Shown: piece after piece, positions 45,122-52,524 of the stretch
How the letters are laid out: each line of letters starts with the position of its first letter
Position numbering within the stretch: position 1 is the stretch's first letter
Assembly (NCBI RefSeq): GCF_001682865.1
Contig: NZ_MAQX01000022.1
Coordinates: 434,001 to 498,000 of the forward strand
Direction: 5' to 3'
Origin: Bacillus sp. FJAT-26390
GTDB lineage: Bacteria > Bacillota > Bacilli > Paenibacillales > Paenibacillaceae
Length of the DNA: 64,000 nt
Made by a program: the position numbers and the translations under genes
Notes under the pieces: model-generated
The model's input: only the letters and a program-made list of their open reading frames with translations
What the model was told of the DNA's origin: nothing
The model's database searches: none

Positions 45122-45190
45122 TTAGTTGTCAACTAATCTTAGGAGAGACTGTCCGGCCGGGTCTTAACGGATCTGCGGGCAGTTTTTTTA
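45122..45190 (+). terminator. Palindrome and terminator after the MFS gene
   Basis: TTAGTTG-T-CAACTAA (45122-45136) is a short palindrome. Behind it ACTGTCCG and CGGGCAGT form a stem (45148-45183, one G-T pair, long loop) followed by seven T. Confidence 0.65.
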
Positions 45191-45207
45191 TTTACAATTA
45201 TTTGGGA

Positions 45208-45258
45208 TTGACGAGAAATATGAAATCCCTTATAGTCTTTACATACCCATACGGGTAT
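45208..45258 (+). promoter_or_regulatory. Promoter and CstR-type operator of the sulfur cluster
   Basis: TTGACG (45208-45213), 17 bp, TATAGT (45231-45236) is a good sigma-A promoter with a start near 45243. The palindrome ATACCC-ATAC-GGGTAT (45243-45258) lies right on the start point. Its form fits operators of the CsoR/CstR family (GC-tracts inside an AT frame). A CstR-type repressor is encoded at 48878, so repression by blocking the polymerase is likely. A near copy is at 46993. Confidence 0.78.
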
Positions 45259-45285
45259 ATGTATAAACAACGAAGGGAGCATAAC

Positions 45286-46437
45286 ATGACGGCAAATCAC
45301 TCTGAATTAACGGGAATGACAGCAGAGGCGCTAGCTAAGATAGTATTTGGCAAGGACCCATTATTTATTTTGGATGTTCGCAATGAAGAAGAGTATAGCA
45401 ATTGGAGAATAGAAGGCGAGCATGTTCAAACGATAAACATTCCTTATTTTGAGTTTCTAGAAGGTGCAGAACAGGTATGGGATCAAATACCGGAGCATCA
45501 AGCGGTGCTGGTCGTCTGCGCCAGAGAAGGCTCTTCAAAATATGTGGCGGAACAGTTAATGGAGCATGGGATTATGGATGTATCGTATCTAATGGGCGGG
45601 ATGAAAGCTTGGAGCGAGCATTTGGAGCCGGTTAAGGTAGGCGACTTGAACGATGGAGGCGCCATCTACCAATTTGTTCGGGTGGGAAAAGGATGTCTCT
45701 CCTATATGATTATCTCTGGCGGCGAGGCGGCAGTTGTTGATGCCGTTCGCATGACGGATGTGTTTACGGGCTTCGCCGATAATCTGGGTGTGAAGATTAC
45801 CCATACAATCGATACCCATCTTCATGCAGACCATATTTCTGGCGGACGCAAATTAGCTGAAACAACGGGTGGTTCCTACTGGCTGCCGCCAAAAGATGCG
45901 GGTGAGGTCGTATTTTCCTACCGCAAGCTTGGAGAAAGCTCTGCAATTACCGTTGGAAAGTCAACGATCAGCATTCAGCCGGTTTATGCGCCAGGCCATA
46001 CGATTGGCAGCACATCGTTAATCGTTGACGGTAAGTATCTGCTCTCGGGTGACAGCTTATTTGTCCAATCGATTGGCCGTCCTGATTTGGCTGGCAAAGC
46101 GGAGGATTGGGTAGACGATCTTCGAAACACTTTATACAAACGCTATAAATTAATATCAGAGGATTTGGTTGTATTGCCTGCGCATTTTGGACAAGCTGCC
46201 GAGCTTGGTGAAGGAGGCAAAGTATCAGCGCGCCTCGGTGATTTATACCGGATGAATCCGGGATTAAACATGCAAGACGAAGCTGAGTTTAGAGCAGCAG
46301 TCACGGAAAACTTGCCGCCTCAGCCCCATGCATACGAAGCGATCAGACAAATTAATATGGGGAAAATGTCACCGCCCGATGAAGAGCAGCGCGAGATGGA
46401 GCTTGGGCCTAATCGCTGCGCGATTCACGATAAATAA
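45286..46437 (+). CDS. Rhodanese-metallo-beta-lactamase fusion (persulfide dioxygenase-like, CstB-related)
   Basis: Protein of 383 residues. The N-terminal rhodanese domain (about 8-115) has its persulfide cysteine at C78 in VVCAREGSS. The C-terminal MBL domain (about 120-360) has HLHADH (178-183), the metal histidine in APGHTIGS, the bridging aspartate in LLSGDSLF and a last histidine in PAHFGQ, with residues as in ETHE1-type persulfide dioxygenases. It should take persulfide sulfur and oxidise it to sulfite or thiosulfate. In S. aureus CstB the order is reversed (MBL first). ATG 45286 follows AAGGGAG; the upstream open frame is not used. First gene of the cluster. Confidence 0.9.
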   Translation: MTANHSELTGMTAEALAKIVFGKDPLFILDVRNEEEYSNWRIEGEHVQTINIPYFEFLEGAEQVWDQIPEHQAVLVVCAREGSSKYVAEQLMEHGIMDVSYLMGGMKAWSEHLEPVKVGDLNDGGAIYQFVRVGKGCLSYMIISGGEAAVVDAVRMTDVFTGFADNLGVKITHTIDTHLHADHISGGRKLAETTGGSYWLPPKDAGEVVFSYRKLGESSAITVGKSTISIQPVYAPGHTIGSTSLIVDGKYLLSGDSLFVQSIGRPDLAGKAEDWVDDLRNTLYKRYKLISEDLVVLPAHFGQAAELGEGGKVSARLGDLYRMNPGLNMQDEAEFRAAVTENLPPQPHAYEAIRQINMGKMSPPDEEQREMELGPNRCAIHDK

Positions 46438-46469
46438 ATAGAAAGATCCATTTCAGGAGGTTCATGTTG

Positions 46470-46952
46470 ATGAGCAGCACAAAGGAAAAATCAACGATTG
46501 TGTTATTTAGCGGTGATTTGGATAAGGCGATCGCTGCATTTATTATTGCCAATGGGGCAGCTGCCTATGACCATGAGGTAACGATCTTCTTTACTTTCTG
46601 GGGGCTAAATACGCTGCGCAAAGATCATGTCGCTGCTAGTGAAAAAGGGTTATTAGAAAAAATGTTTGGATGGATGATGCCGCGCGGAGCAGACAAGCTT
46701 GGTCTTTCAAGGATGAACTTTGGCGGCATGGGGCCTAAAATGATCAAGCATGTAATGAAAAAGCATAATGCGCTCTCTCTGCCGCAGTTAATCGAGCTCG
46801 CGCGTGAGCAAGGCGTGAAATTAGTCGCTTGTACGATGACGATGGATTTGTTGGGCCTGCAAGAGGGAGAACTGCTCGACGGCATTGAATATGCGGGCGT
46901 ATCCGCTTATTTAGGAGACGCAGCAGATGCAAGGGTTAACTTGTTTATTTAA
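46470..46952 (+). CDS. DsrE2-family sulfur-carrier protein
   Basis: Protein of 160 residues of the DsrE/DsrF-like (DsrE2) family. VLFSGDLDKAIAAFIIANGAAAYDHEVTIFFTFWG at the start is the family fold, and the conserved sulfur-binding cysteine is C121 in VACTMTMDLLG. Members pass persulfide sulfur between TusA and rhodaneses. ATG 46470 is nine bases after CAGGAGG; the upstream ATG 46464 is too close. It is in the same unit as the rhodanese-MBL gene (32 bp gap). The weak terminator after it suggests a separate unit begins at tauE. Confidence 0.88.
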   Translation: MSSTKEKSTIVLFSGDLDKAIAAFIIANGAAAYDHEVTIFFTFWGLNTLRKDHVAASEKGLLEKMFGWMMPRGADKLGLSRMNFGGMGPKMIKHVMKKHNALSLPQLIELAREQGVKLVACTMTMDLLGLQEGELLDGIEYAGVSAYLGDAADARVNLFI

Positions 46953-46957
46953 TGAAT

Positions 46958-46981
46958 TAACAGCTAATAGTTGTTTTTTTT
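46958..46981 (+). terminator. Weak terminator between dsrE2 and tauE
   Basis: AACAGC and GTTGTT pair around TAATA and run into eight T. The stem is only six pairs with one G-T pair, so it would stop transcription partly. Confidence 0.5.
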
Positions 46982-46992
46982 AGCCATTTTAT

Positions 46993-47008
46993 ATACCATT
47001 ACGGGTAT
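46993..47008 (+). promoter_or_regulatory. Second CstR-type operator, before tauE
   Basis: ATACCATTACGGGTAT is the same palindrome as at 45243 with two changes and the same 16-bp length, and ends 18 bases before the tauE ATG. TATATA (46990-46995) overlapping it could be a -10. The repressor would thus act on both transcription units. Confidence 0.68.
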
Positions 47009-47026
47009 ATGTATAAGGAGATTGTT

Positions 47027-47809
47027 ATGGATTATGGATGGATGATGCTGCTGCTCGCGATTGGGTTTGTCGGATCACTAGTGTCCGGGATGGTTGGCAT
47101 TGGAGGCTCCATTATCAAATATCCTATGCTGCTCTATATTCCTCCTGCGCTTGGCTTTGCTTCATTCAGCGCACAAGAGGTATCGGCAATAAGTGCGGTT
47201 CAAGTTTTTTTTGCCACGCTCTCAGGCATGCTGGCTTTTCGAAAAGGCGGTTTTATTAATAAATCTCTAGTCGTGATTATGGGCTCAAGCGTTGTAATTG
47301 GCAGCTTTATCGGTGGGTACGGCTCTCAATTTTTGGAGGACTCGTTTATCAATGTGACCTATGCCGTTCTAGCGCTCATCGCAGCGATTATGATGTTTCT
47401 TCCGAAAAAAGGCGAAGAGGCTATGGAATATGCAAAGCTCACATTTAACAAGCCGCTAGCAGCGATACTTGCAGCTATCATTGGAATAGTATCAGGTATC
47501 GTTGGAGCAGCGGGCGCATTCATAACCGTTCCCGTTATGCTCGTTATTTTAAAAATACCGACACGAATTGCGATTGCTTCATCATTAGCCATCACGTTTA
47601 TTTCCTCCATTGGCTCGACAGCGGGGAAGGTGATGGGAGGGCATATGCTGCTTGTGCCTTCGATTGTAATGGTTGTTGCCAGTGTCATTGCGGCTCCAAT
47701 TGGGGCCAAAATAAGCAAAAAACTAAATGCCAAGCTGCTTCAGTGGATTCTGGCTGCGCTTATCGTCGCGACTGTCGTCAAAATTTGGCTTGATATTTTA
47801 ATGAAATGA
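47027..47809 (+). CDS. TauE/SafE-family sulfite/sulfur-compound exporter
   Basis: Membrane protein of 260 residues with about eight helices, in the UPF0721/TauE family. VGSLVSGMVGIGGSIIKYPMLLY and GIVSGIVGAAGAFITVPVMLV are the two repeated family halves. AAGGAG at 47015-47020 serves ATG 47027; the ATG at 47009 lies on the operator and is not used. In the S. aureus cst system a TauE protein is divergent from the sulfur-oxidising genes and is thought to export sulfite or thiosulfate. The same role fits here. Confidence 0.88.
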   Translation: MDYGWMMLLLAIGFVGSLVSGMVGIGGSIIKYPMLLYIPPALGFASFSAQEVSAISAVQVFFATLSGMLAFRKGGFINKSLVVIMGSSVVIGSFIGGYGSQFLEDSFINVTYAVLALIAAIMMFLPKKGEEAMEYAKLTFNKPLAAILAAIIGIVSGIVGAAGAFITVPVMLVILKIPTRIAIASSLAITFISSIGSTAGKVMGGHMLLVPSIVMVVASVIAAPIGAKISKKLNAKLLQWILAALIVATVVKIWLDILMK

Positions 47810-47830
47810 TTAAAGGAGGCAAAGTATCAT

Positions 47831-48403
47831 ATGTCAGCAATAAAAGTTGATCGGATCTTGGAGTGCGTTGGACTCGCGTGTCCGCTGCCGGTCGTCAAGA
47901 CCAAAAAGATAATGGACGAGATGAACGGTGGGGAGGTTCTGGAAGTGACGGCTACGGATAGAGGTTCCGTTGCTGATCTCCAAGGGTGGGCAAAACGGAT
48001 CGGCCATCAGTATGTGGGCTTGAAGGAAGCGAATGGCGTATACCATCATTTTATTCGTAAGGCGGAGGAAGCGGATCGCCTGGTTGATCTTCAATATCCC
48101 TATATTATTAATAATGAGGACATTCAAGAGCGGCTGGAGGCTGGGGAGAAAATGAGCATCGTGGATGTTCGCGAGCCGGCGGAATATGCTTTTGGACATC
48201 TGCCTGGCGCCCGGTCGATACCGCTTGGCGAGCTGGAAGAGCGGCTTGGCGAGCTCTCGCAGGATCAGCAATATATAGTCGTATGCCGTTCGGGTGTCCG
48301 AAGCGACATCGCATGCCAGCTGCTTTTGGAAAAAGGATTTGGTCATGTGAAAAATATGAAGCCGGGCATGTCAGAGTGGCAGGGCATGACTGAAAAGGGT
48401 TGA
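47831..48403 (+). CDS. TusA-rhodanese fusion (CstA-like)
   Basis: Protein of 190 residues. A TusA domain (1-75) has the sulfur cysteine C17 in GLACPLPVVKT and an extra C12. A rhodanese domain (about 95-188) has C152 in VVCRSGVRS. S. aureus CstA is also built from TusA and rhodanese parts and reduces or transfers persulfides from the same regulon. AAAGGAGG is ten bases before ATG 47831. It follows tauE by 21 bp, so it is in the second unit of the cluster. Confidence 0.92.
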   Translation: MSAIKVDRILECVGLACPLPVVKTKKIMDEMNGGEVLEVTATDRGSVADLQGWAKRIGHQYVGLKEANGVYHHFIRKAEEADRLVDLQYPYIINNEDIQERLEAGEKMSIVDVREPAEYAFGHLPGARSIPLGELEERLGELSQDQQYIVVCRSGVRSDIACQLLLEKGFGHVKNMKPGMSEWQGMTEKG

Positions 48404-48440
48404 CCACTAATTGTAACACCATCTGAGGAGGAATAATGAA

Positions 48441-48665
48441 ATGGCAGATCTTCTTATAGACGCAAAAGGACTAGCTTGTCCGATGCCGATTGTTAAAGCT
48501 AAAAAAGGAATGGACTCGCTGCAGACGGGGCAGATTATGGAGCTTCAAGCAACGGATAAAGGTGCGCTTAACGATTTTGAGGCATGGGTGAACAAAACGA
48601 AAAATGAGCTGCTTGAAACGAAATCGGAAAATGGCGTATTTACCTTTTTTATAAAGAAAGGTTGA
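48441..48665 (+). CDS. TusA/SirA-like sulfur carrier
   Basis: Protein of 74 residues with the TusA motif GLACPMPIVKAKK; the sulfur-carrying cysteine is C13. GAGGAGGAAT precedes the ATG. It is the second TusA protein of the cluster after the one fused to rhodanese, so sulfur may move from rhodanese to TusA to DsrE2. The final direction of transfer cannot be told from sequence. Confidence 0.92.
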   Translation: MADLLIDAKGLACPMPIVKAKKGMDSLQTGQIMELQATDKGALNDFEAWVNKTKNELLETKSENGVFTFFIKKG

Positions 48666-48691
48666 TTGCGGCTGCAAAGCCGATGGGGGGG

Positions 48692-48717
48692 GAGCTATCA
48701 CAACGCGTGATAGCTTC
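48692..48717 (+). terminator. Hairpin after the tusA gene
   Basis: GAGCTATCAC and GTGATAGCTTC form a ten-pair stem with loop AACGC. Only TTCTTC follows, so it is an imperfect terminator. Confidence 0.55.
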
Positions 48718-48742
48718 TTCTGATCTTGAAGGGGAGATTGCA

Positions 48743-48771
48743 TTGTCTCTATTTGTAACAAGGTATATAAT
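48743..48771 (+). promoter_or_regulatory. Promoter of the CstR-type repressor gene
   Basis: TTGTCT (48743-48748), 17 bp, TATAAT (48766-48771), about 107 bp before the repressor ATG. No ATACCC/GGGTAT palindrome is near it, so the repressor gene seems not to be autoregulated by that site. Confidence 0.6.
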
Positions 48772-48877
48772 TTAAGACAATAGCATTTGGTAACGGCCTG
48801 ATTGGATATAGGTTTAAGGCCTACACGTGGAAATCAAGCGATGAAACCATAATGAAATGGAAAGGAAGCGTGTAAGG

Positions 48878-49138
48878 ATGATATATGATGATGATGTGAA
48901 GAAACGGCTGAAAAGGATCGAAGGACAAGCACGAGGCGTTCTGAACATGATGGAAGAGGAGAAGCACTGCAAGGATGTGGTGAGTCAACTGTCCGCCATT
49001 CGAAGCGCAGCAGATAAAGCGATTGCTTATATCGTAGCGGTAAACTTGGAGAAATGTATTCTTGAGGAAATAGCGGCAGGCAAAGACACCGGGACGGTTG
49101 TTAAGGAAGCGATGGAGCTGCTCGTGAAAAGCCGTTAA
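48878..49138 (+). CDS. cstR: CstR-type persulfide-sensing repressor (CsoR family)
   Basis: All-helical DUF156 repressor of 86 residues. C31 and C60 match the two persulfide-sensing cysteines of S. aureus CstR by position, and the histidine that CsoR uses for copper is replaced by N56 (NLEKC). The C-terminus LLVKSR is also CstR-like. It therefore most likely senses persulfides, forming a C31-C60' bridge and leaving DNA. AAGGAAG is ten bases before ATG 48878; the upstream ATG 48857 has no ribosome binding site. It has its own promoter. Targets in the window are the palindromes at 45243 and 46993. Confidence 0.9.
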   Translation: MIYDDDVKKRLKRIEGQARGVLNMMEEEKHCKDVVSQLSAIRSAADKAIAYIVAVNLEKCILEEIAAGKDTGTVVKEAMELLVKSR

Positions 49139-49177
49139 TATATGGGGTTTGGAATTAAACGTTAGTATCGCTTAATT

Positions 49178-49217
49178 AAGCCGATTCTGCCTTAACGGGC
49201 TGATAGGCTTTTTTTGT
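49178..49217 (+). terminator. Probable terminator after cstR
   Basis: AAGCC pairs with GGCTT around a long loop and is followed by a run of T. Confidence 0.45.
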
Positions 49218-49365
49218 GACTGTATCAAGTGCTCTATATTTGCAACCAGAGAATATTTAAATAAAAATACTGAAAAAATGAAAAGGATATTAGTCTCTGA
49301 ATCTGTTATTCTGAATGGATGAAATGGCGCAGCAGATCGCGTGCAGCAAAGGGGGAGTCACAGCC

Positions 49366-50706
49366 ATGCGAAGGAAAAGATATCCAATCGGCTTGATGAT
49401 TATGTTAGGAATGCTGCTTATTGCAGGATGCATGAAAGGCGGCAGTACTCCTTCGGAAAATGACAATCAGCTAGAGAAAGCCGCGATCGAAAAACCGGTA
49501 ACGCTTACTTTTTGGAGAAACTCCGGCAACAAAGCTGAAAATATGGCTTATGATCAGTTAATTGCCGCGTTTATGGAGAAGCATAAGGCGATAAAGATAG
49601 TAATGATGCCATTTCCGTACAGCGATTACGATACGAAGCTGAGAACCTCGGTAGCAGCGGGCAATCCGCCTGACATTATGGCGATAGATGCGCCGAATCT
49701 AGCGTCCTACGCGGAAGCTGGGGCACTGCTGCCGTTAACCGGCAACTTTAATCGTAATGGTCATATCGAGGATATCCCGCAAACGACGATCGATGGTTAT
49801 ACGTACCGGCAAAACATCTATTTGGCTCCCGTAACGGAATCATCGATAGCGATGTTTTACAATAAAAAAATGTTTGAGGCTGCCGGTATCACTCTGCCTT
49901 CCAGAAACCCGGACGAAGCGTGGACATGGGATCAGGTCCTTGAAGCAGCGAAGAAAATCAATGATCCGGTTAATGGCATCTACGGCATTGATCCCGCACA
50001 GGGCTTTCAGAACGCGGGCGCGACCGCTTACTTCAAATACCCGATCATTTGGCAATTCGGGGGAGAAGTGATGAATCCGGAAGGCACGTCAGCGAAAGGT
50101 TATTTGGACTCGCTTGAGACGAAGCGGGCGCTGACCTTCTATACCGACCTGTTCACGAAATATAAGGTGGCGTCATTTGAGTATCCGGTGGATGCTTTCC
50201 CTAACCGCAAACTAGGCATTACAATCGACGGCACGTGGTCCCTTTCGCATATTGCTGAGAACTTTCCGGACTTCAAGCTAGGGGAAGACTTTGACGTGGC
50301 ACCTCTGCCGAAGGGAACCAGACAAGCGGTTGCCAATGGCAGCTGGGGACTGGGCATCTCGGCAAAGAGCAAGCATCCGGAGGAAGCTTGGATGTTCATA
50401 AACTGGATGACCAGTTATGAGGGCTTGAAGATTTATACGAGCATTACGCATGATATTCCAGCGAGATACTCTGTCGCCAAGGAGTTTACGGAGCTGAATG
50501 AGTATCCGAAAAATATTTTTGTTATCCAAAACCAAAAGTATGGCAGGCCAAGGCCGATTACGCCTGTATTCCCGCAAGTATCGGAGGCCATCAAAAATCT
50601 GTTCGAGGAAGTGGCGCTGGAGAAGCGGGATATGGACGAGGCGATTCAGTCTGCGATCAGCACCATCGACAAGTCGTACGCCGATTCAATTGCTATAACA
50701 AAATGA
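49366..50706 (+). CDS. Sugar-binding lipoprotein (extracellular solute-binding family 1)
   Basis: Lipoprotein of 446 residues. The lipobox LIAGC gives the lipidated cysteine near residue 22. The family 1 fold shows in VTLTFWRNSGNKAENMAYDQLI, AGNPPDIMAIDAPNLASYAEAGALLPL and NGSWGLGISAKSKHPEEAWMFI. It should bind an oligosaccharide outside the cell. AAAGGGGGAG precedes ATG 49366. It is followed by a YesM-type kinase and a YesN-type regulator but by no permease genes, so it may act as the sensing partner of the kinase or use permeases encoded elsewhere. Confidence 0.9.
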   Translation: MRRKRYPIGLMIMLGMLLIAGCMKGGSTPSENDNQLEKAAIEKPVTLTFWRNSGNKAENMAYDQLIAAFMEKHKAIKIVMMPFPYSDYDTKLRTSVAAGNPPDIMAIDAPNLASYAEAGALLPLTGNFNRNGHIEDIPQTTIDGYTYRQNIYLAPVTESSIAMFYNKKMFEAAGITLPSRNPDEAWTWDQVLEAAKKINDPVNGIYGIDPAQGFQNAGATAYFKYPIIWQFGGEVMNPEGTSAKGYLDSLETKRALTFYTDLFTKYKVASFEYPVDAFPNRKLGITIDGTWSLSHIAENFPDFKLGEDFDVAPLPKGTRQAVANGSWGLGISAKSKHPEEAWMFINWMTSYEGLKIYTSITHDIPARYSVAKEFTELNEYPKNIFVIQNQKYGRPRPITPVFPQVSEAIKNLFEEVALEKRDMDEAIQSAISTIDKSYADSIAITK

Positions 50707-50734
50707 TGAAGATAGTTAGAGAGGAGGCTGCCCG

Positions 50735-52519
50735 GTGTTTTTCTCATTAAGAAGTCGGCTGATGGCTGCTTTCTCTTTGCTGCTGATCGTCCCTTTTATT
50801 ACCCTTGTGCTCGTGCTAAGCCAAGAATCGGCAAAGCTTATTCGGCAGTCGATTGAGACTTCGACCTCTCAGACGATCGAGCAATTTGGCTCGCATCTTA
50901 ATACGTCGATGACGCAGGTTGAGGAAATCGGCAATCAAGTGATGAGCAATCGCGTGACGCAGGAGTGGATTACCGCGCAAATGAGCCCGGATAGCACGGT
51001 AGAGGAGCGTCTGCTCGCCAAGCAAAGGCTAATGGAATATGTATCCTCCTATTCAATTAACAATTCAAGCGGCATTTCAATCGGCGTTTTCTCAGACTTC
51101 GGAGGCGGCGTATGGACGCAGGATCGAACATATTTGGAGCGGGATTGGTATAAGTGGTTTGTGAAGGAGGATGAGCGCTGGACGAAGGCGCATTCGGACC
51201 CCGATCAAGCGGACACGATTATGAAATCCAGATTAGTTAACAGTTATATGCTGCCGTTGGTACAATTGCAATCGTTTACAAAATCAGGGTTCGTGAAAAT
51301 AAATTATCCGACCTCCGTGCTGCGTGATGCGATTGAGAAAATTCGGTTTGGAAAAACAGGCCGTGCTTTTCTGCTTGATTCGGATGGAAGCAGCGTGCTT
51401 AATCAGCAGGTGCCGGAGGCTAATGTCTCGATATTGGCGGCTGGCCTAGCAGAAATTAAAGCGGCGCAGGGAGAGGCAACGAACGGCGTGTTTCCGATTA
51501 AGCATGATAAAGACAGCTATTTATTGTTTTATCGGTATTTTGAAGAGCAGGATTGGTACGTGATCGGAGAGGTGCCTGAGAAAGAGCTATTCATCAAGAT
51601 CGATCAAATCCGCCGCACGATGCTGTTTATTAGCGTCATTTTGCTGCTGCTCATCATTTTTGTTGCCTATTGGTTCTCTTATGGCATTACAAGGCCGCTT
51701 ACGTCGATGGCCAGAGCGATGAAGCATGTGGAACGCGGGGAGTTTGCGCAGGCATTCAGCATGATGCCCCATGTCCGCACCGGCCATAGCGAGGTTGGTT
51801 ATGTCACGAGAATATTCGAGAATATGACCACTCGACTAAGATACCTCATCGAGACGGAATTCGAGACGAATTTGCGCCGAAAGAACGCCGAATATAAAGC
51901 GCTGCTGCTGCAAATCAATCCGCATTTTTTTAACAATACGCTAGAAATTATTAGCGGCCTTGCAGCGATGAAAAAGAATGATGTATTGATGGATGCGACG
52001 GAAGCGCTTGGCCAAATGATGCGCTACTCGCTGAACTTAAATAGCGATCTAGTTAAAGTTAAGGACGAGATGAACTATATCCGCGATTATTTGTTCATCC
52101 TTCAGCTTCGTTACGAGGAGCGGCTGCATGTCGAGATCGAAGAGGATATGGCGTCAAGCCAGCTGCTGATTGCGAAGTTTATATTGCAGCCCATCGTAGA
52201 GAATGCTGTTAAATATAGCTTGGAGGAAAGCGGCGTGGCGAATATATCGCTTCGCGTCAAAACGGAGCAGGACAAGCTCCGCATCGCCGTTGCGGATAAC
52301 GGGATCGGCATGGATTCTGAATTGATCGCCCACTTGATGGGGGAGCTTAGCAATACCGATTCAGTCGATATTTTGAACAGCGGCGGGGATAGCATCGGAC
52401 TTCGCAATGTGTTGTCGCGCTGCCGTCTTTATTATGGGGAACAGCTTGAAGTGAGCATTAAATCAAAACGTGGCGAAGGAACGGAAATTCGAATCATTAT
52501 TCCCGCGGTTAAGGGGTGA
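50735..52519 (+). CDS. YesM-type sensor histidine kinase
   Basis: Membrane kinase of 594 residues. TM1 (about 9-29), extracellular sensor with a Cache-like fold (about 35-285), TM2 (about 295-315), HAMP (TRPLTSMARAMKHVERGEF), His_kinase domain with the phosphorylated histidine in QINPHFFNNTLEII, and an ATPase domain (IVENAVKYSLEESG, DNGIGMDSE, GIGLRNVLSR-like). GTG 50735 has GAGAGGAGG upstream. It belongs to the group that controls carbohydrate ABC transporters together with a YesN regulator. The binding lipoprotein gene is immediately upstream. Confidence 0.93.
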   Translation: MFFSLRSRLMAAFSLLLIVPFITLVLVLSQESAKLIRQSIETSTSQTIEQFGSHLNTSMTQVEEIGNQVMSNRVTQEWITAQMSPDSTVEERLLAKQRLMEYVSSYSINNSSGISIGVFSDFGGGVWTQDRTYLERDWYKWFVKEDERWTKAHSDPDQADTIMKSRLVNSYMLPLVQLQSFTKSGFVKINYPTSVLRDAIEKIRFGKTGRAFLLDSDGSSVLNQQVPEANVSILAAGLAEIKAAQGEATNGVFPIKHDKDSYLLFYRYFEEQDWYVIGEVPEKELFIKIDQIRRTMLFISVILLLLIIFVAYWFSYGITRPLTSMARAMKHVERGEFAQAFSMMPHVRTGHSEVGYVTRIFENMTTRLRYLIETEFETNLRRKNAEYKALLLQINPHFFNNTLEIISGLAAMKKNDVLMDATEALGQMMRYSLNLNSDLVKVKDEMNYIRDYLFILQLRYEERLHVEIEEDMASSQLLIAKFILQPIVENAVKYSLEESGVANISLRVKTEQDKLRIAVADNGIGMDSELIAHLMGELSNTDSVDILNSGGDSIGLRNVLSRCRLYYGEQLEVSIKSKRGEGTEIRIIIPAVKG

Positions 52520-52524
52520 GCGAT

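Noticed and set aside
48878-49138. Copper repressor CsoR
   Set aside because: The copper-binding histidine is replaced by N56 and the neighbours are persulfide genes, not copper transporters. C31 and C60 match CstR.
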